Origin: Pholis gunnellus
Taxonomy: Eukaryota > Chordata > Actinopteri > Perciformes > Pholidae
Direction: 5' to 3'
DNA: 64,000 bases
NCBI GenBank assembly: GCA_910591455.2
Contig: OU342819.1
Span: 8,889,742 to 8,953,741, forward strand
The notes beneath the pieces are model-generated. The model searched no databases. It worked only from the letters and a program-made list of their open reading frames with translations, and was not told where the DNA came from. Positions 62,971 to 64,000 of this stretch are shown piece by piece; position 1 is the first letter of the stretch, and each line of letters starts with the position of its first letter. Both the position numbers and the translations under genes were made by a program.

Positions 62971-63800
62971 ATGCATCCTGCTCAGAGGAATCACAGTGAC
63001 CAGCACATTCGAGAGGGAATTATGACCCGTTTACCTTCCCAACACTAGCTCTGAGCGGCTCATAACACATCGTTGAAACTACTATTTCCAAGACTTTATT
63101 TTATATAAAAGCAAGTATTTAAATAAGAATGTAGTCGTTTATTTCCAATACATTTGATTTTTTTTATTTGTTTTTATGCAAATACCCTTTATAGATGGTA
63201 ATAACAAAGTAAAATGATAACATTTAGAATTTGGTAGACACTTTGTATTGTACCTTGTCAAAGTTTGCCATTTTACCGTCTGTTGTATCCATTATGTGCT
63301 CTTCCTTTTTGTACCTTTTTGTTTTTTTGAGGATCCAAAACACTTCTGTAAGTTGTCACGCATGAAACCCTCGTTTTCATTTCATGACTGTCATTTCAAA
63401 ACTTTGGTAGACCAGGTTGTCATGAACACATTCTGTTTAGCAGTGTGTTTGAGGCCATTTGCATCTTGGGGAAAAGGGAAGAGTGTCTGCTCCACTGGGT
63501 GCACTGTCTATCAGATTTGACACTGTGTTTACCAGCTGACAATCGACACAGTGGGCCAGATCATTGCATTATTTGGCTTACTCCAAAGGTGAACCTGTGA
63601 AAGACAGCTCAACAGACCAAGGCGCTGAACCAGTCAGTAGGTTTGTGAGCTCTCCACTATGGATGTCATCTTCGGGTGCTAAGTACTTTTCAACATTTTT
63701 GTCCTTTTGGGCATGTCACAGACAAGCTGTTTAGCTCTCAATATAGATAGTCTACTTGGAAGGACTTTTTTGTTTTGTTTCCTTTTCATAAGGTTGTGCA

Positions 63801-63893
63801 CTGCAGTAGCAAAGCATTTTCTCAAAACATATTTATTGTGATGCCAAGGTTTTGTCTTCTCCCCATCTACGTGTGATATACTACTTATTCTCT
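63801..63893 (+). repeat. diverged direct repeat of about 90 bp, copy 2
   Basis: Second copy of the element at 62500-62592. Similarity may begin earlier in both, near a gaaggactt motif (62473 and 63758). Confidence 0.85.
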
Positions 63894-64000
63894 CCCCACG
63901 TAGCCCCTCTAAAATATTCTGTTGAAAATATGACTTTTGCACATACTCTGGGGAGTCACTACCTTGTCTTAACGGTGGTAAGCAGGTGGAAGATGGTGGT

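Larger units (their letters stand above)
50001..64000. other. intergenic region downstream of trps1, distal part
   Basis: No confident gene. The contents are a long (GA)n array at 50.2 kb, SINE-like fossils at 51.13-51.27 and 58.82-58.96 kb, a dispersed repeat at 54.07 kb, a 45-bp exact duplication (55.53 and 56.20 kb), TG/CA arrays near 57 kb, an unassigned 120-codon open frame at 60344-60706, and two diverged copies of an element of about 90 bp (62.50 and 63.80 kb). Stretches 51800-53350, 56240-56950, 57250-58800, 59000-60340 and 60710-62490 show nothing I can name. Confidence 0.65.

Overview
The window is vertebrate genomic DNA, most probably from a ray-finned (teleost) fish. The grounds are intron-exon structure with GT/AG boundaries, very dense (TG)n/(CA)n microsatellites (three uninterrupted or nearly uninterrupted arrays of about 120 bp), and fossil SINE and hAT repeats of kinds I recognise from fish genomes. 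There is no operon, bacterial gene, CRISPR array or intact transposon. A closer taxonomic placement cannot be made from the sequence alone.

Only one gene can be supported: the 3' end of trps1, the GATA-type transcriptional repressor mutated in human tricho-rhino-phalangeal syndrome, on the + strand. Two coding exons are present. Positions 26903-27025 encode the single GATA zinc finger. Positions 31105-32715 encode the nuclear localisation signal, the duplicated SPIEKY segment, the DWLRFW and PLDLAI motifs, two C-terminal Ikaros-type C2H2 fingers and, unlike the human protein, an acidic tail of about 125 residues. The reading frame passes exactly across the intron (phase 0). The N-terminal zinc-finger exons lie upstream of the window.

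Layout: 1-26902 is the large intron before the GATA exon. It holds microsatellites, a hAT MITE with a perfect 8-bp target duplication (13908-14289), other fossil repeats, two CpG-rich patches and an AT palindrome near 19 kb. 27026-31104 is the last intron, with a minus-strand tRNA-derived SINE near 28.6 kb. 32716 to about 37.4 kb is best read as a long AT-rich 3' UTR ending near an AATAAA at 37380. From about 37.4 kb to 64 kb I find no convincing gene: it looks like a gene desert with microsatellites, purine-rich blocks, SINE and hAT fossils, and short local duplications.

No new multi-gene system is visible. The observations most worth checking are the lineage-specific acidic tail of Trps1 with its internal duplication, a hairpin beside a very early poly(A) signal, CpG-rich islands and a GATA-motif cluster inside the intron, and the palindrome and flanking repeats near 19 kb. 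Most open reading frames elsewhere are translations of simple repeats.
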